Of a stretch of DNA of 64,000 nt, positions 43,440-55,325 are shown piece after piece. The DNA comes from Diphasiastrum complanatum (Eukaryota > Streptophyta > Lycopodiopsida > Lycopodiales > Lycopodiaceae). The notes under the pieces were generated by a model. The model searched no databases, was not told the DNA's origin, and saw only the letters and a program-made list of their open reading frames with translations. Position 1 is the first letter of the stretch. Every line of letters begins with the position of its first letter. The stretch spans positions 83,548,976 through 83,612,975 of the forward strand of contig CM055092.1 in assembly GCA_029204225.1 (NCBI GenBank), given 5' to 3'. Made by a program: the position numbers and the translations under genes.

Positions 43440-44310
43440 CATTTAAATTGCTTGAGTTTTGTAGATGTAATTGGCACCTATCACTCAAGATGGCTCAAAC
43501 CTGATGTCTATGAATTGAGATAGCTCAATTTGGCCTTTATCATTAGAGGTCATTCCTAAAGTGATCAAATTAGTGGAATCTTGAGCTTACAAGTTCTAGA
43601 TAGCTCAAAATTGTTACCTTGTCACTTGAGATAGCTCAAACTTGATGCCTAGTATGTGATTTTGGTCTTGCTCACTCGACATAGTTAATCGAGTGTTCAA
43701 ATTTGATCAATAGGACACTCATATTGCTTCAGTTTGATCTGTCCTTATTGATGGAATTGGCACCTACACTTGTGATAGCTCAAATTTTATTTCTATCACT
43801 CGAGATAACTTGAATTTGATACCTACATGCGAGAAGGCTCAATTTCGATCCTCATCACTCGACACGGCTCATTGAATGATCAAATCAACAAGTATTGAGT
43901 TTAGTGCACTCAATTTGCTGATTTCATCCCTTATTGATGGAATTGACCCATGTCACACAAGATAGCTTCAATTTGATGTTTGTCAATTGAAATAGCTCAA
44001 ATTTGCCCCTTGAGATTGCTCTTTGCATGATCAAATCAGAAGAATTTTGAGTTTAGGATAGTTAGATAGCTCACATTTCATGCCTATGACTAAAGCTAGT
44101 TGAAATTTAATGCCTAACATGCAATTTTGGTCATTATCATTTAACAAGGCTAATTGATTGCTAAAATTAAATCAATTTCAAGTATAATACATTCCAAATT
44201 CCTTGAATTCAATCTCTTATTGATGGAATTGACTCTTATCACACGAGATAGCTCAAATTTGAAGTGTATTACTCAAGGTAGCTCAATTTTGGACCTTATC
44301 ACTCGAAATT
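43440..44310. repeat. Complex satellite-like repeat with about 50-bp subunits
   Basis: Phrases of the type ATCACTCGAGATAGCTCAAA followed by TTTGATGCC recur through the region. A larger unit starting TTATTGATGGAATTG recurs at 43,747, 43,933 and 44,219, with a variant at about 43,460, giving spacings of about 287, 186 and 286 bp. No ORF is preserved. Confidence 0.85.
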
Positions 44311-44542
44311 GAAAGTCAAGAACATCTTGTATGAAAATTACACAAGGCTCTATATGGACTAAAATAGCTCCCAATTGCAAAAGTCTGGTTCCATAAGATT
44401 AATCTCTTCTTCATCCAAGATGGGCTCATTCTCAAATTCCCAGCTCGACAGATTTGAATGTTATGTGGGAGAGAGATAACAGCGGGAGTATCGAGGGGAG
44501 TCACATCGATCCGCGAGAGTATGAGTGAGAGGAGTCTCATGA

Positions 44543-44698
44543 ATGGAGGATAAAATGAGAGGGGTCTAAACCATTTCTATTTATTCATCCACGCATGGAA
44601 GATAAAATGAGAGGGGTCTAAACCATTTCTATTTATTCATCCATGAATGGAAGATAAAATGAGAGGGGTCTAAACGATTTCTATTTATTCATCCATGG
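44543..44698. repeat. Three tandem 52-bp repeats
   Basis: Units start ATGGARGATAAAATGAGAGG at 44,543, 44,595 and 44,647 and end TTCTATTTATTCATCC. They are nearly identical. The array ends exactly where the copia K coding sequence begins. Confidence 0.95.
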
Positions 44699-45137
44699 CT
44701 TTTTGTGAGATTTAGCAATAGCACAAGCCTCACAAGGCTTGATCTTCTTGGAGAATGACTTTGAAAAGCCAATAGCTTTGGCCTCTTTGATCATAGAGAG
44801 CATGGATTTGTAGCTGGGATGTCCCAACCTCCTATGCCATAATTCCTCCATAGAGAGCTTGTTCATTAGAGCAACATTACAAGCATTCACATACTCATTT
44901 GGATCTATTTTATAGATGCCTCCAAATCTAGATCCTAATGCAAGTATCTCATCATTCTTCTTGATAGTGCAAGTATCAACATTGAATTTTACATCAAGGC
45001 CATTATCAAGCAATTGGCCAACACTAATAAGATTCTTAGTAAGCTTAGGTACATAAAGAACTTTAGAGAGAGAAAGAACTTTAGAGGATGCAAGCTTCAA
45101 GGGAATGTTGCCTATGCCTTCAATAGGACATTCAAAA
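44690..45137 (-). pseudogene. Pre-integrase and zinc domain of copia K
   Basis: After the frameshift the frame reads FECPIEGIGNIPLKLASS, VPKLTKNLISVGQLLDNG, HRRLGHPSYKSMLSM and CEACAIAKSHKKP, then runs into the 52-bp repeat. No integrase core remains. Confidence 0.88.
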
Positions 45138-46193
45138 TCATTTTGCAGTGTATATTGATTTCTTGACTCTATCATAAGGTGCAATAGAAGAGAAAGAGTC
45201 CCTGGAGCTACACATATGTGAAGAGGCTCCACTATCAATATACCATAGGCCGTCCTTCTTGAAAGGAGTAGATGAGAAACTAGAGACCATAAGAGATCCC
45301 TCTCCATCACTTGCAATAGTGTCTTCCTTCTCATTGGTAATGTTGGCTTGCTTGAGTTGATTCTTCTTCTTGAAGCAATTGGTGGCATAATGGCCTTTCT
45401 TGCCACAATAAAAGCACTTGATCTTCTTCTTCTTGATCTTGGATGATGAAGCATTAGAGAAATCATCTTCCTCCTCATCTTTGTCTTTGGATTTGACTTT
45501 GTCCTTGCTTGAGGATTGTTGATGTTGGTTCTTGCTCCTCCCTTTGTGCTTATCCTGGGCAAAGAGAGTTTTGCCATCATTATGAGTGAGAGAAAGCTTG
45601 TCCATCCTCAAGAGCTTGTACTCTAGTCTTGATTCTTCTGAAATTAGCACACTTTGGAGAGCCTCCAAACTTGGTAGCTCCTCCTTAATGGCATAGGATT
45701 GGACAAGGTTATCAAATTCATTTCTCAAGCCATTGAGAATGACTTGGACTAGCTCATTTTGATTGATGGAATCACCAATACAAGCAAGTTCTCTATGAAT
45801 ATCTTTTACTCTCAAAACATAACTAGATGCACTCTCATCACTCTTTTGGCTACTTTGAAAGATTTGATTCCTAAGAGTGAGAAACCTAGAGGTATTCTTA
45901 GCCTCATAGATAGTCTTGAGACAATCCCAAGCTTCTTTGGCTATTGTACAAGTACCTATCTCCCTCAATATCTCATTAGAGACATTCATCTTAATGTAGT
46001 GGAGAGCCATCCTAGCTCTCTTTTTGTATTTTTGAACCTCTTGAAGAACTTGTGGTTCTTATTCAAGGCCAAGAACTATGTCCATCACGTCTTGAAGGAT
46101 CAAGATGGACTCCATCCTCATTTTCCAAATTGAATAGTTTGAAGTGGACAATCTTTCACTTGGTTCCAACAAGGATGAACCCATTGAAGACAT
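45138..46193 (-). pseudogene. Gag and protease of copia K
   Basis: From MSSMGSSLLEPSERL (46,193) the frame reads SNYSIWKMRMESILILQDVM to a stop at 46,059-46,061, the same LE-stop-EP as in B. ORF 46,010-45,138 then gives MALHYIKMNVSNEILREIG, the basic linker, knuckle CFYCGKKGHYATNC and protease WYIDSGASSHM. A 1-base insertion near 45,140 ends the frame, at the site where B has lost a base. Confidence 0.9.
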
Positions 46194-46913
46194 TTGAAGT
46201 GAAGAAAACTCAAATGATGAACAATAAATGTTGTTACACACTCTCAATAGGATCCAATAATGGAGTACCATCTCCTCCTATGAAAGATCTTGCAACTATT
46301 TGTGAATTGATTCTCACTAGCTACACAAATCTCTCTAAAACAAGATCTATATCACATCAAATGATGGAGTATGGGCAACGTTAGGATCAAACACTCTTAG
46401 CACGTGTGAAGTACACTAAGAAACCAAATTTGACTCAAATACAATGATATTGCATGAAGCAAAATGGCTAAGATCTCAAAACAGTGCCTAGATCACATAT
46501 AGATGAGATTGGTAAGCATTCAACTGTGATTTTGGATCAACCAAGCAATCTCTTGACCAAACCAAATGTGTCCACCCAGGTCTAGGTGCCCTAACTAACC
46601 CTCTTCAAAAGCTTATAACTTTTGATTGGCTCAACCAAATGGAATGAAACTGATTGTATCAGAAACTAGACAAAAATAGCTTCAAAACAAGCTATCAAGC
46701 AAGATAAATGGATCAAGCATGAGAGAGAACTTCCAAACTGAAATTGGATGTTCCTCACACATGTTTGAGCATCTGATTCCATACAGTACCAGGTCAGACC
46801 CAATCAATGTCCTTTTGATCTCTTTTGATCCAAAATTGGACAAGATAGCCAGGAAAATGGATCTTGACAACTTCTAGCTCAAGATTGATGAATAGTTTTC
46901 ACTTAAAGCTCAT

Positions 46914-47398
46914 TGTTATGTCCATGTCCTGTATAAGGGAATCGGATTAGTTCCTGACGTGGATAGCCGGTCACTCCAGATGTATGTGATTATTAGTTAT
47001 GCTACGTTCTTCCAGACATGGTCGTATCAAGTAATTAATAATCATATGAGAGCCCAGACCTATAATTGGACATAGGAGCACATGCATGGTGAAGACTTCT
47101 TTAATGCAAGAATAGGAGGTCAATAGCTCAATATAGGTTGCATGGGGATCCTAGGGGGAATATTCTATCTCTCTTGAAGAGAATATGTCCATTGGAAACT
47201 CGCCTATCCTCCTATTGTGAATTCAGATTCTTGAGCCAGTTTCTCCTCCTCTCTCTTGTGTTCTTCACTATGGCTTGGGGGCTAGGTCCAAGAGGAAACT
47301 CCAAGAGGGATCTAGGTCTGGATGGGTGGTTTTGCTCCACATGTGTCCTTTTGGTTGTTTTGCAATAGGATCTAGTCAGATCTTCATAAGGCGATCTT
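46914..47398 (+). repeat. Possible LTR before a PBS-like site
   Basis: Begins TGTTATGTCCATGTCC, and ends before TGGTATTCGAAC at about 47,404, which resembles a copia primer site with two or three mismatches. The lack of a CA end and of a partner LTR keeps this tentative. Confidence 0.3.
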
Positions 47399-49525
47399 TA
47401 TAGTGGTATTCGAACTATGGATTTGCATCAATCAGAAGGTGGAGCTACTTCTTGTATTTTCTCAGTTTTTGTGGATTTCTCCTTGCATGTTACTTCCAGG
47501 TGGTGGAATTGATCTCCAAGTAGGTGGCTTCTCTGAATTTGGTGTAATTTTAGCCTAAAGATCATAATTATGGATTTTCTCCTTGGTGGAAATCAAAGGA
47601 TTTTTGATGAATTTAGTGAATTTTTCACCTAGAATTGAAGTTTTTTGCTTGAAATTGATCATAGGTACTGATGTAGTACGTTTTCCAGATTTTAATTGCT
47701 GTTTTACAGTCATTAATGATTGTATCTAATGATTGCATGATGTTTGAATAGTCAAAAGGTTGATTAGATAGTGATTTTAGACCAAAAATTGGGGTTTTTG
47801 GACCATAAATGGGCTATAGAAACCATGTTTGACTAGAATCAGAACTTTTAGTGCTTGCATGCAATGGATTTATAGGGATTTGGATCTGATTGCACTTATT
47901 TGTGGATTTTCCCCACAAATTTTGGTCAAAATTTGTCAAAGTTGGTCAGAAAACAAGGTTTCTTGATGTTTTTTGGACTAATTTTGGGGTAGATCTCAAA
48001 ATTCTCAGACAAGACTTGGTATGAACGTTTTCAAAGATGTAATGAAGCTGTCCCAGAGCTTTCATGAAGTTTGGTAGGGATTAGGCACCATTAGGGGATC
48101 AAAACACCAAAAAATAGTGTATTTTTGATGATTTTTGAGTATGAATACCTCTCAATTGGGGGTATGAACCTGTTGGTTCTTGTTACAAACTTAAAGATAT
48201 GATGGATTGCGTCTATGCTGAGCCATCATGCATCCAATTTGGATAGGTGAGCATTAGACACCATCATGTTGAAATTTTGCTTATTGAAGGAGGCCAAAAA
48301 TGCATTTTTTGCATGATATGGGCTTATGATTGCTTACTGGACCTATTAGAAGCTTCTATGCCTCTCTAATGAACCTTAGTAGAGTGATTGTAACCTCTGA
48401 TCCAAGGCTTATTGGGCTAGAGTTGAATTTTTGATGATTTCTCGCTCCAAAAGTGCGCCCTCCTAGCTATTTTTTGTGCATTTACTGCTTGCACGTGTGA
48501 ATCCTAGGTGGTAGTGTGATGTGGCAAGTGCCTTGTAGACCCACTCTCTCTCCATACTGTGCTTTACAGCGACCAACTTGGTGTCCTGTAGAGAAAGTTA
48601 TGGCTATTGAAAGTTTGGCAATTTTTGAACTAAAATTTGCAAAATTTTCGAAATGTTCTGATGCATGCATGCTTGTAACTCAGTGTAGTGCTTGTCTGTT
48701 GATAAAAATGTATGGATAGACCTGTATGCATGCTTGGATGCATGTTGCATGCATAATCAGTAGATTGATCATGAAGATTTGTTGCATGAAGCTATTCTCG
48801 GCAATTTTAGATCAAAAAGCAGATTTTCCAGTGGCTAGGCTGGTTACGAGATTTTTTTCATTTTTTCGAAAAAATCAGTGCATGTCGAACTTTGATAAGT
48901 GATAGTGCCTGTGAATTTGATAAATCAATCTTCTTAATCGATTTTCACAGTTGGTCCATTTCGAACTGATTTTGAAAATCCCTAGGCTAATTTCCCCGTT
49001 TCTTGGCAATTTATGTAAAAATTGATTTTTATATTGAAATCACTGCATGTCATGTTGGATGCATGCTGGATGTTTCAGAATCCTTCCAATATGTGATAGT
49101 AATTGTGAAATTGTCAATTCGATGTCTGATCAAATTTCATAGTTTAGGTCCATATTCAATTGGAATTGAAAATCCCAGTTTACGTAAAATTTGAATAAAC
49201 CATGGACGTTTTCGATTTGTTCAAATTCATTACCCTTCACTTTTAGTTGAAGACTTTGTGAATCTGTCAATTAAGGAGCATTTCTTGCTTCTCCCTGAAA
49301 CAAACAAAGACCAAGGCCCATTTTAATTTGCCTCCATTTATGCTGCATTTTTACTCATGTTGTCGAACAGTCTACATATTTACATGTAAATTCTCACATG
49401 CGAAGAAAAGACAAACAAAACACGACATTGTATTTTTACACATGTTTTGTGATAGGTGAAAAAGATGACACTGCCTTATGAAATGCCAAAGGTGCCCTAG
49501 GAAAACCGAAGGCACCCTGTAAATC
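47399..49525. other. Non-coding stretch, possibly leader or interior of a non-autonomous element
   Basis: There are no conserved protein motifs over 2.1 kb. GCATGCAT-type words recur between 48,660 and 49,080. I see no gene. Confidence 0.45.
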
Positions 49526-49765
49526 AAAACCTATGATGGATTCTCAAAGTGCCATATATCTGTCCCAAGATCCTGTCTTCTATTCAAAGACAAAACATAT
49601 ACCTCTGAAATACGATCACATTCGAGATCTGATCTCAAAAGGAGAGCTCAAGGTCTAGTACATAAAGTCTAAAGACATGATTGCAAATTTTCTCACGAAG
49701 CCGCTCGACAAACCACTCTTTGCAAAGCAAAGAAAGACAATCAGATTATACATACAAAGTTGCAA
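49526..49765 (+). pseudogene. RNase H C-terminus of copia L
   Basis: DSQSAIYLSQDPVFYSKTKH, HIRDLISKGELKV, a TAG, then YIKSKDMIANFLTKPLDKPL is the end of a copia RNase H. The family differs from B and F. Confidence 0.85.
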
Positions 49766-49779
49766 GGTTCAAGAGGGAG

Positions 49780-50340
49780 TGTCAAAATTTGTGAACTCCT
49801 GCAATTTTGTCGTGAAGTGAAACAAAACGAAAGCTTCCCATTGCTAGCTGACAACTTGACAGGCGTGGTGTCTTGTACTTCATGCTCAGCTGAAAGAGCT
49901 AGCAATAACAGAGAATAACTAACTATTTGATTAGCGTTAACTACTCTTGTAATTCTTTGTTTAGCTATCTTGTAAACTCCACATAGTGGAGATATAAACA
50001 CAACTTTGAATCAACACAAGATAGAGCAGAAAAAGATCAAGATAGAAAAAGATAGAAAAATGAAAAGAGTTGTGCATGAAAGTTTGCCAACGTGCAGAAC
50101 ACAGCGATTGGGCTAAGTGTCAAGACGCCAATGAGCGAGACATTGATCATCTCGCTCCAAACTCGAAAACTGATAATACAACTGCTCTCTTCTCCATCTC
50201 CTTCTTTTTCATCATCTTGATTGCTAGAAAGATTTATGTTCTGTGATCTGTAGTCGCATGCCTAAGATCTTGAAAGCTTTCGCAAAAGAAAACTGAATGA
50301 AAAGAATCTATTCGTGAAACTGTTTGCGACAAATCCTACA
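49780..50340 (+). repeat. 3' LTR of copia L
   Basis: It follows the polypurine AAGAGGGAG (49,771-49,779) and starts TGTCAAAATTTGTGAAC. The end is placed at CAAATCCTACA to give a CA terminus (561 bp). The end is inference. Confidence 0.65.
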
Positions 50341-51399
50341 GGCACAAATCATCCATAGAATCATGTGTTAATGTGTCCCCTTTTAAATAACCTTATTTAC
50401 AATTGAATTTAGTGAAGCCTTGAGTCTTACCAAATCTAGACCTAAGACCCTACTTAAAATCATAAATATTTCATTCATTTTTATAGATTGATTGTACTCT
50501 TTGGAGAAGCTTATTGATCTCATCCATTATGAAAATGCAGCAACTTTACAAATAAAGTTCTTGTGAAATTAGACTCAAGATCACTCACACTCAGTAGTGC
50601 GGAGAACAGAGATAAGAGAGAATAACTCACAGAACTGTATTCACTTCTTCAATCTCTTACATAAGCATAAACTCTTCTCTCTCAATGATCGAGACTGAAG
50701 TGTGAGATCAATATATGTTCTACGGGGTGCTCCAGCGAATCCGTAAAGCATGCTCTAAAGAACTGCCTTTAAACCATCTTATTCGTTTGTCGCGAATACT
50801 TTCTTTTCGGCACTCAAATAACGACTATCTTTGGTACAGTCTAGCACGATCATTGAATAAAGTTGTATGTATACATATGAGATGATAGTCCCTGTCTAAA
50901 GAATCAAGTCTCTGATCTGTTTTCCTGATTGGCATTGACATAAGTTTCTAACGTATTCTAAAACTCTTTGTGTTCTTTAACCATTAAGTTGGACTTTAGT
51001 TGTTGAGGACTTCTTTCTAGAAACAAATAGTTCGCGAACGCGATTAATTAATTGTCTGCACAGTCGTGAATACATCGAACAATTCTCAATTCTCTATTGA
51101 CATCTTAATCAGCCAGAGTGTAGTACTGTTGTACTACTCTGATAACATCTCATCTATAGAACGCACTTCATTCGATTCGATAGAGGCCAGATTGTTGTTC
51201 TGAATTTATTAACATTACCCATCCCAAACATAAGTAAAACTGGTTACTTTTTAATGTCTGTCGACAACCAAAATAACACTCAAAACCACTTGCCATAATT
51301 GTACCAAAAACATAACTTTCTAACGATGTCCTCTGTGGGAACGACATTATTTACTATAAAATCTATATTAACCTTGTTGGTATAGCACGACATATACCA
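50341..51399 (+). repeat. 5' LTR of an Athila-like gypsy element I
   Basis: The end is well supported: CTCTGTGGGAACGACATT and TATACCA stand just before ATTTTTGGCACCGTTGCC, a layout known from Athila LTR ends. The start is not determined; it may be near TGTGTTAATG at about 50,365. Confidence 0.6.
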
Positions 51400-51404
51400 A
51401 TTTT

Positions 51405-51422
51405 TGGCACCGTTGCCAGGGA
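51405..51422 (+). other. Primer-binding site of gypsy I
   Basis: TGGCACCGTTGCCAGGGA matches the Asp-tRNA type site TGGCGCCGTTGCCGGGGA with two changes. Confidence 0.85.
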
Positions 51423-51474
51423 TAGTTTAGGAAAGTTATAAGAAATCTGAAAAATCCATCTCCATCTCTAGTGT

Positions 51475-51664
51475 ATGTCAGATAGAGAATCCAGATTAGA
51501 ACGATATCATAAGCTTAGAGAGGAATTTTTACGAAGAAAAAGTGAGAATACTAGTCGAAGAAATCTAGACGAAATCACTGCCCAGTTACTTGAACTCCTA
51601 AGTAGCTTCGGTATGGAGGGTCCTGCTGCACGTTTCACTTCTATCTCCAAAATTAAATACGATT
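51475..51664 (+). pseudogene. Gag start of gypsy I, cut by H
   Basis: ATG at 51,475 opens MSDRESRLERYHKLREEFLR, then NLDEITAQLLELLSSFGMEG, before the H LTR begins at 51,665. The Arg/Glu-rich start after a PBS fits a gypsy gag, but the piece is too short to classify. Confidence 0.55.
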
Positions 51665-52486
51665 TGATAACAACTGTGCTAACACAGAGAAGATAAAAAA
51701 ATAATAATAAAACTCCGTGGCATGCATTTCGTAAGACCACGTATGAGTATCTGTCAATAAACTTCAAGTCATGGCATGTGTTTTGTAAGTCCATGAGTAG
51801 AAGCTTAAATAATAATAAAATAGCTTAAACTTAGATTTAGAACTTAGACGTAGGAAACTTAAGACTAGAAATATTTTATCTTAAGTTTTCCTAAGTTAAG
51901 AAATTTGAAGTTCTAAATCCTAAGTTAGAAGTTCTTGAAAAGCTAGAAACAGATTAGTCCCATAAGTTAGTAGACACTTATGGAAGACTCTCCTTGCCAT
52001 AAAAGGAGAGGTATTTGCATTGTAGCCAACACTTTTGAGATTAAGCTAGCTTGCTCTCTATTTTGGAGAATTATCATTCTATGTCATTTGTGTTCCCTTT
52101 GGAAAGGTGCATAGCTTGAGGGAAGGTGCTTGGGCCTCCTCTTGCCTCCTTTTCATCGGTTTATTGTGGCATGTTCTTTATTGGTTATTTGTTTAATATT
52201 AGCCGCAATATTATCTTATTACCCTTTGGGTGTTAAGTAGAATTTAGATTAAACACCTTGCTAATTTGGTAAGCCTTAACAAGGGTTTGTATTTTGTCAC
52301 CTTAGATAGTTTCGTTTCCATTTTGAGCACTAATTGGGTAAGCCTTAGTGCTTCCGTCATTACATCTTAGTTTCGCATTTATGTTTGAACCTTGGTAGAA
52401 ACTTAAAAAGTGGACAAATCTCAACATTCCTATACTACACCTGTAAGTAGATCTAGCAACCGCACACACTAGAAATACTTCCAACA
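51665..52486 (+). repeat. 5' LTR of gypsy H
   Basis: TGATAACAACTGTGC to CTTCCAACA, about 822 bp, homologous to the inverted G LTR (37,937-38,735). The first bases differ from the G end TGTTAGC. Confidence 0.9.
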
Positions 52487-52487
52487 T

Positions 52488-52500
52488 TGGCACCGTTGCC
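52488..52500 (+). other. Primer-binding site of gypsy H
   Basis: TGGCACCGTTGCC, one base from the Asp-tRNA type site, lies one base after the LTR. Confidence 0.82.
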
Positions 52501-52744
52501 GCTTTTTAAGTATTTTTTTACTTAGCTTCTTCTCCTTTTTTTTTTTTTTTTTTTGCTTCCGTGTTGTATGTTTGCTTGTGTGCTTATCTCTATCTACCAA
52601 CAAACAACACGCGTTGTCTCTCCAGGTCCTACACGAGCTGCGGAGCAACTTCTCAAACCTGGGGGGAAGCAACAAAAGAGTCAACTTGGGCATTTTCTTC
52701 AAAAGAAGTGACCAAAGTGACATTTTTCACAACCAAAAAGGTAT

Positions 52745-53245
52745 ATCAGAATTCGCCAGTCTGTCTGCAGCCCTAATAGACCCTGATCTTTCATTTTATT
52801 ACGTCCACGAATTCTGACCACAGTCAGATTTTGAGAAAACAACCTGATATACTATCAAAATCCCTTATTTCTCATCAAAATCTTTGTCCTAGAATTCCTC
52901 GACTTCACTGAGGCTAGATCTCATTAAGATCAGTCCTTCAGCAGCTCCGCGAATTCTATCTCACAGATTTTGCCCGTTTACTATCAGAACATCACATTTT
53001 TCTATATATTCCCTATCTGCCAGTCAAACTTCTCTGTTAGAATTTGCCATCCAGCCTAAGAATTCATCCTCACAGAGCACAATTTCCTTGTACTATCTGC
53101 GAATTCTGAAACACCAATTTTTTTCTAGAAAATCTAAAAAAATCACTATTCTGAAATTCAAAATCCTTTTTCAGAATTCGCGAGTATTATAGTTAGATTT
53201 ATCTGCCTCTCCACAATTTCTCAGCCTGTCCGCGAATTCTATAAC
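52745..53245 (+). repeat. Gag leader of H with about nine AATTCG-type motifs
   Basis: Copies lie near 52,747, 52,806, 52,891, 52,948, 53,040, 53,060, 53,098, 53,172 and 53,230. They occur as CAGAATTCGC or CGCGAATTCT, that is, in both orientations, as in G. Confidence 0.82.
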
Positions 53246-53263
53246 AATCAAAAAGACTAGTTT

Positions 53264-54346
53264 TTGTCCTACACTATCCATTCTGCAAGCAAACTACCCT
53301 TTTTGTCAAGTACAATCCAGCCCTGCTCATCTATATTCTGCTGCATCATGTCTCGCGACTGTGCTGAATCTTCTAATCTGACTCCTCCACGAATGGAACG
53401 AAGAATTACACGTATCGATGCACCAAAGTACGATGGCGAATATGACCCAGTCCGATTTCTCCAAGACTTTGATAATGCATGCCGTTTTTATGGAGATGCC
53501 TCTGAAACTGAAAAGCTTTGTCTATTTCCCATGGTACTCTATGGCACCGCCAAGGAGTGGTACTTGAATCTCGAAGCTCCTGATCTTGCTTCTTGGACCA
53601 CCCTCAAGGACGCTCTCATCAAGCATTTCAAACCATCCAAACTGACTCAGAGCCCGTTCATTCAAATTACTCATATCAAGATGCGTCGCGAAGAGTCGGT
53701 TCGAAACTACATTGAGCGTTTTAAACATCTCAAAGTAAAATGTGTTGATGAAAATATCACTGAACAAATGGCCATAGAACTATTTTTAGTTGGATTGCCA
53801 AAAAACATCCGCTAAGAACTCAAACCAGTTGACCTTTATGATCAACTTAAAGATGTGATGATTGATGCTATCCGTGAAGAAGATGAAGGTACAGACGATG
53901 ACTTTGACCATTGTGAAAAGAAATCTAAGAATTCAGACTGTCCTAATCACCCAAAATCTAATAATATTGCTCAGTCTTCTGAGCTTCTACATCAAATGGA
54001 AACCTAGCAAAAAGCTCAACAATCTCATATGGATAAACTCACTGCCGATTTCCAAACCGCCATGAAACAGATTGTTGAGAAATCCTTTCTAGCAAGGGAA
54101 AATGTCTGGTGTCCAATCTGCTCACAGCATCACACTGCTAATGAATGCCCTCAACTACGAAATCATTTCCCAACAGCCACCAAACCAGCCATCTATCGAG
54201 CTTATCGCCGTTACCCACCACAACAACCTCTGCCACGACCAGGAATTTACCAACCACGACCACCTGCACCAAATCAATACCCATCCCCACGTCAACAGTT
54301 TGTTGTTAACCAACCTGCCCCACAAAATGCTGTTCATTCAAATTGA
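53264..54346 (+). pseudogene. Gag of gypsy H
   Basis: MSYTIHSASKLPFLSS (53,264) or the internal MSRDCAESSN starts the gag. The stretch to 53,815 reads without break through RRITRIDAPKYDGEYDPVRF, GTAKEWYLNLE, HFKPSKLTQSPF and LFLVGLPKNIR. TAA at 53,813 and a TAG at about 54,005 break it. ORF 54,029-54,346 carries CPICSQHHTANEC and a Pro/Tyr/Gln-rich tail. Gag forms the particle; the Cys-His cluster would bind RNA. Confidence 0.9.
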
Positions 54347-55325
54347 TCTGAATACCATCGATCCGTCCATCTACTATGTGGAAGATAATACTCAACCGCA
54401 ATACTCTACTAAAACGGTTGTTTATTATACCTATGATTCTAATGCTCAACCGGTGGATCCCAATGCCCAAGCTTACAACCCAAACCAAGTTGTCTTTGCC
54501 GCACATCAACTACCCGCAATACGAGAATGCTTTATCTGTGCAGGTAACATCCTAGTATTCGCTGCCCAAATAAACTCCGCTTTCCTCCAGCTTGTGAAAA
54601 CTGTGGTTTTGAACATCACGTGAAGGACTGCCCATCCCGATCGAAGCCAACCACTCCAGTCTTTTTAGTGTGAGTAGAAACCTTACCAATCGAAACACAT
54701 CCTGCTTGGGTCTTGACTCGGACAGAAACCCAACGCCAAACCCCTACACTTGCACCCAGCAAAACTCAACCGCAGGTGGTTCCTCCAAGTGATGATTCAA
54801 CCTCGATAGTTTATCCTCACCCATCTGAAGAAATTCGACTGCATCATGAGTATCGCCAGCAAATCCGCAATGCCGACCAACAATCTTCTTCTTCCCATAA
54901 AGTACCTCACAAGCCCTTTGAAAGCAAAACCCTTGAAGGTCCCAAAGTCTGGGGAGATTTACTACAACCCAATGTCACCCTTCCCTTCCATGTACTCTGG
55001 AAGCATGCTGGCCAGTGGAAACAACAGATCCAATCCAATACCACCACCACTATTGACGAGTTGCCTGAAATGCCCTTACATCTAACCAATCCACTCAGCG
55101 AACGAGGCAACATTAAAATCCCAGCTACCCATCATCAATCCCGTGAAGTTTTAGCGGCACTCGATGGAGGTTTCGGGGTTAATATCATTTCCACATCCCA
55201 CATGATGGAATGAAATCTGAGAAACAAGCTAGCCAAACCTACTTGTCAGCTTTGAATGGCTGATCAAAGTGTGGTCCAACCTACCGGTTTCCTTCCGCAC
55301 ATGCTGATCAAACTAGGCGGTCTCA
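54347..55325 (+). pseudogene. Gag end and protease start of gypsy H
   Basis: A degraded Cys-rich piece (AIRECFICAGN, then FEHHV..DC) is followed by ORF 54,713-55,213 with RNADQQSSSSHKVPHKPFES, MPLHLTNPLSERGNIKIP and the protease core ALDGGFGVNIIS. A TGA at 55,212 and another at 55,254 follow. From 55,256 MADQSVVQPTGFLPHMLIKL continues until the copia junction. Confidence 0.88.

Larger units (their letters stand above)
44690..46908 (-). mobile_element. Copia element K, fragment (sister of B, inverted)
   Basis: Minus-strand copy of leader, gag, protease and the start of integrase of the B family. It has no LTR: it is cut at 46,908 within the leader and at about 44,697 after CEACAIAKSHKKP. Confidence 0.92.
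51665..55325 (+). mobile_element. Ty3/gypsy element H, 5' half (sister of G, opposite strand)
   Basis: It comprises LTR, PBS, AATTCG-rich leader, gag and protease start, all alignable with G. It ends at about 55,325 by fusion to copia E. It is inserted in element I. No RT, integrase, extra ORF or 3' LTR is present. Confidence 0.92.

Noticed and set aside
43440-44310. Possible CRISPR-like array
   Set aside because: Repeats are imperfect, of variable spacing and without unique spacers. The eukaryotic context and repeat form fit a satellite.
48640-49080. CATGCATG-rich stretch as a seed-type RY regulatory cluster
   Set aside because: The words are scattered, no gene is next to them, and the surrounding sequence seems to be element interior or spacer.
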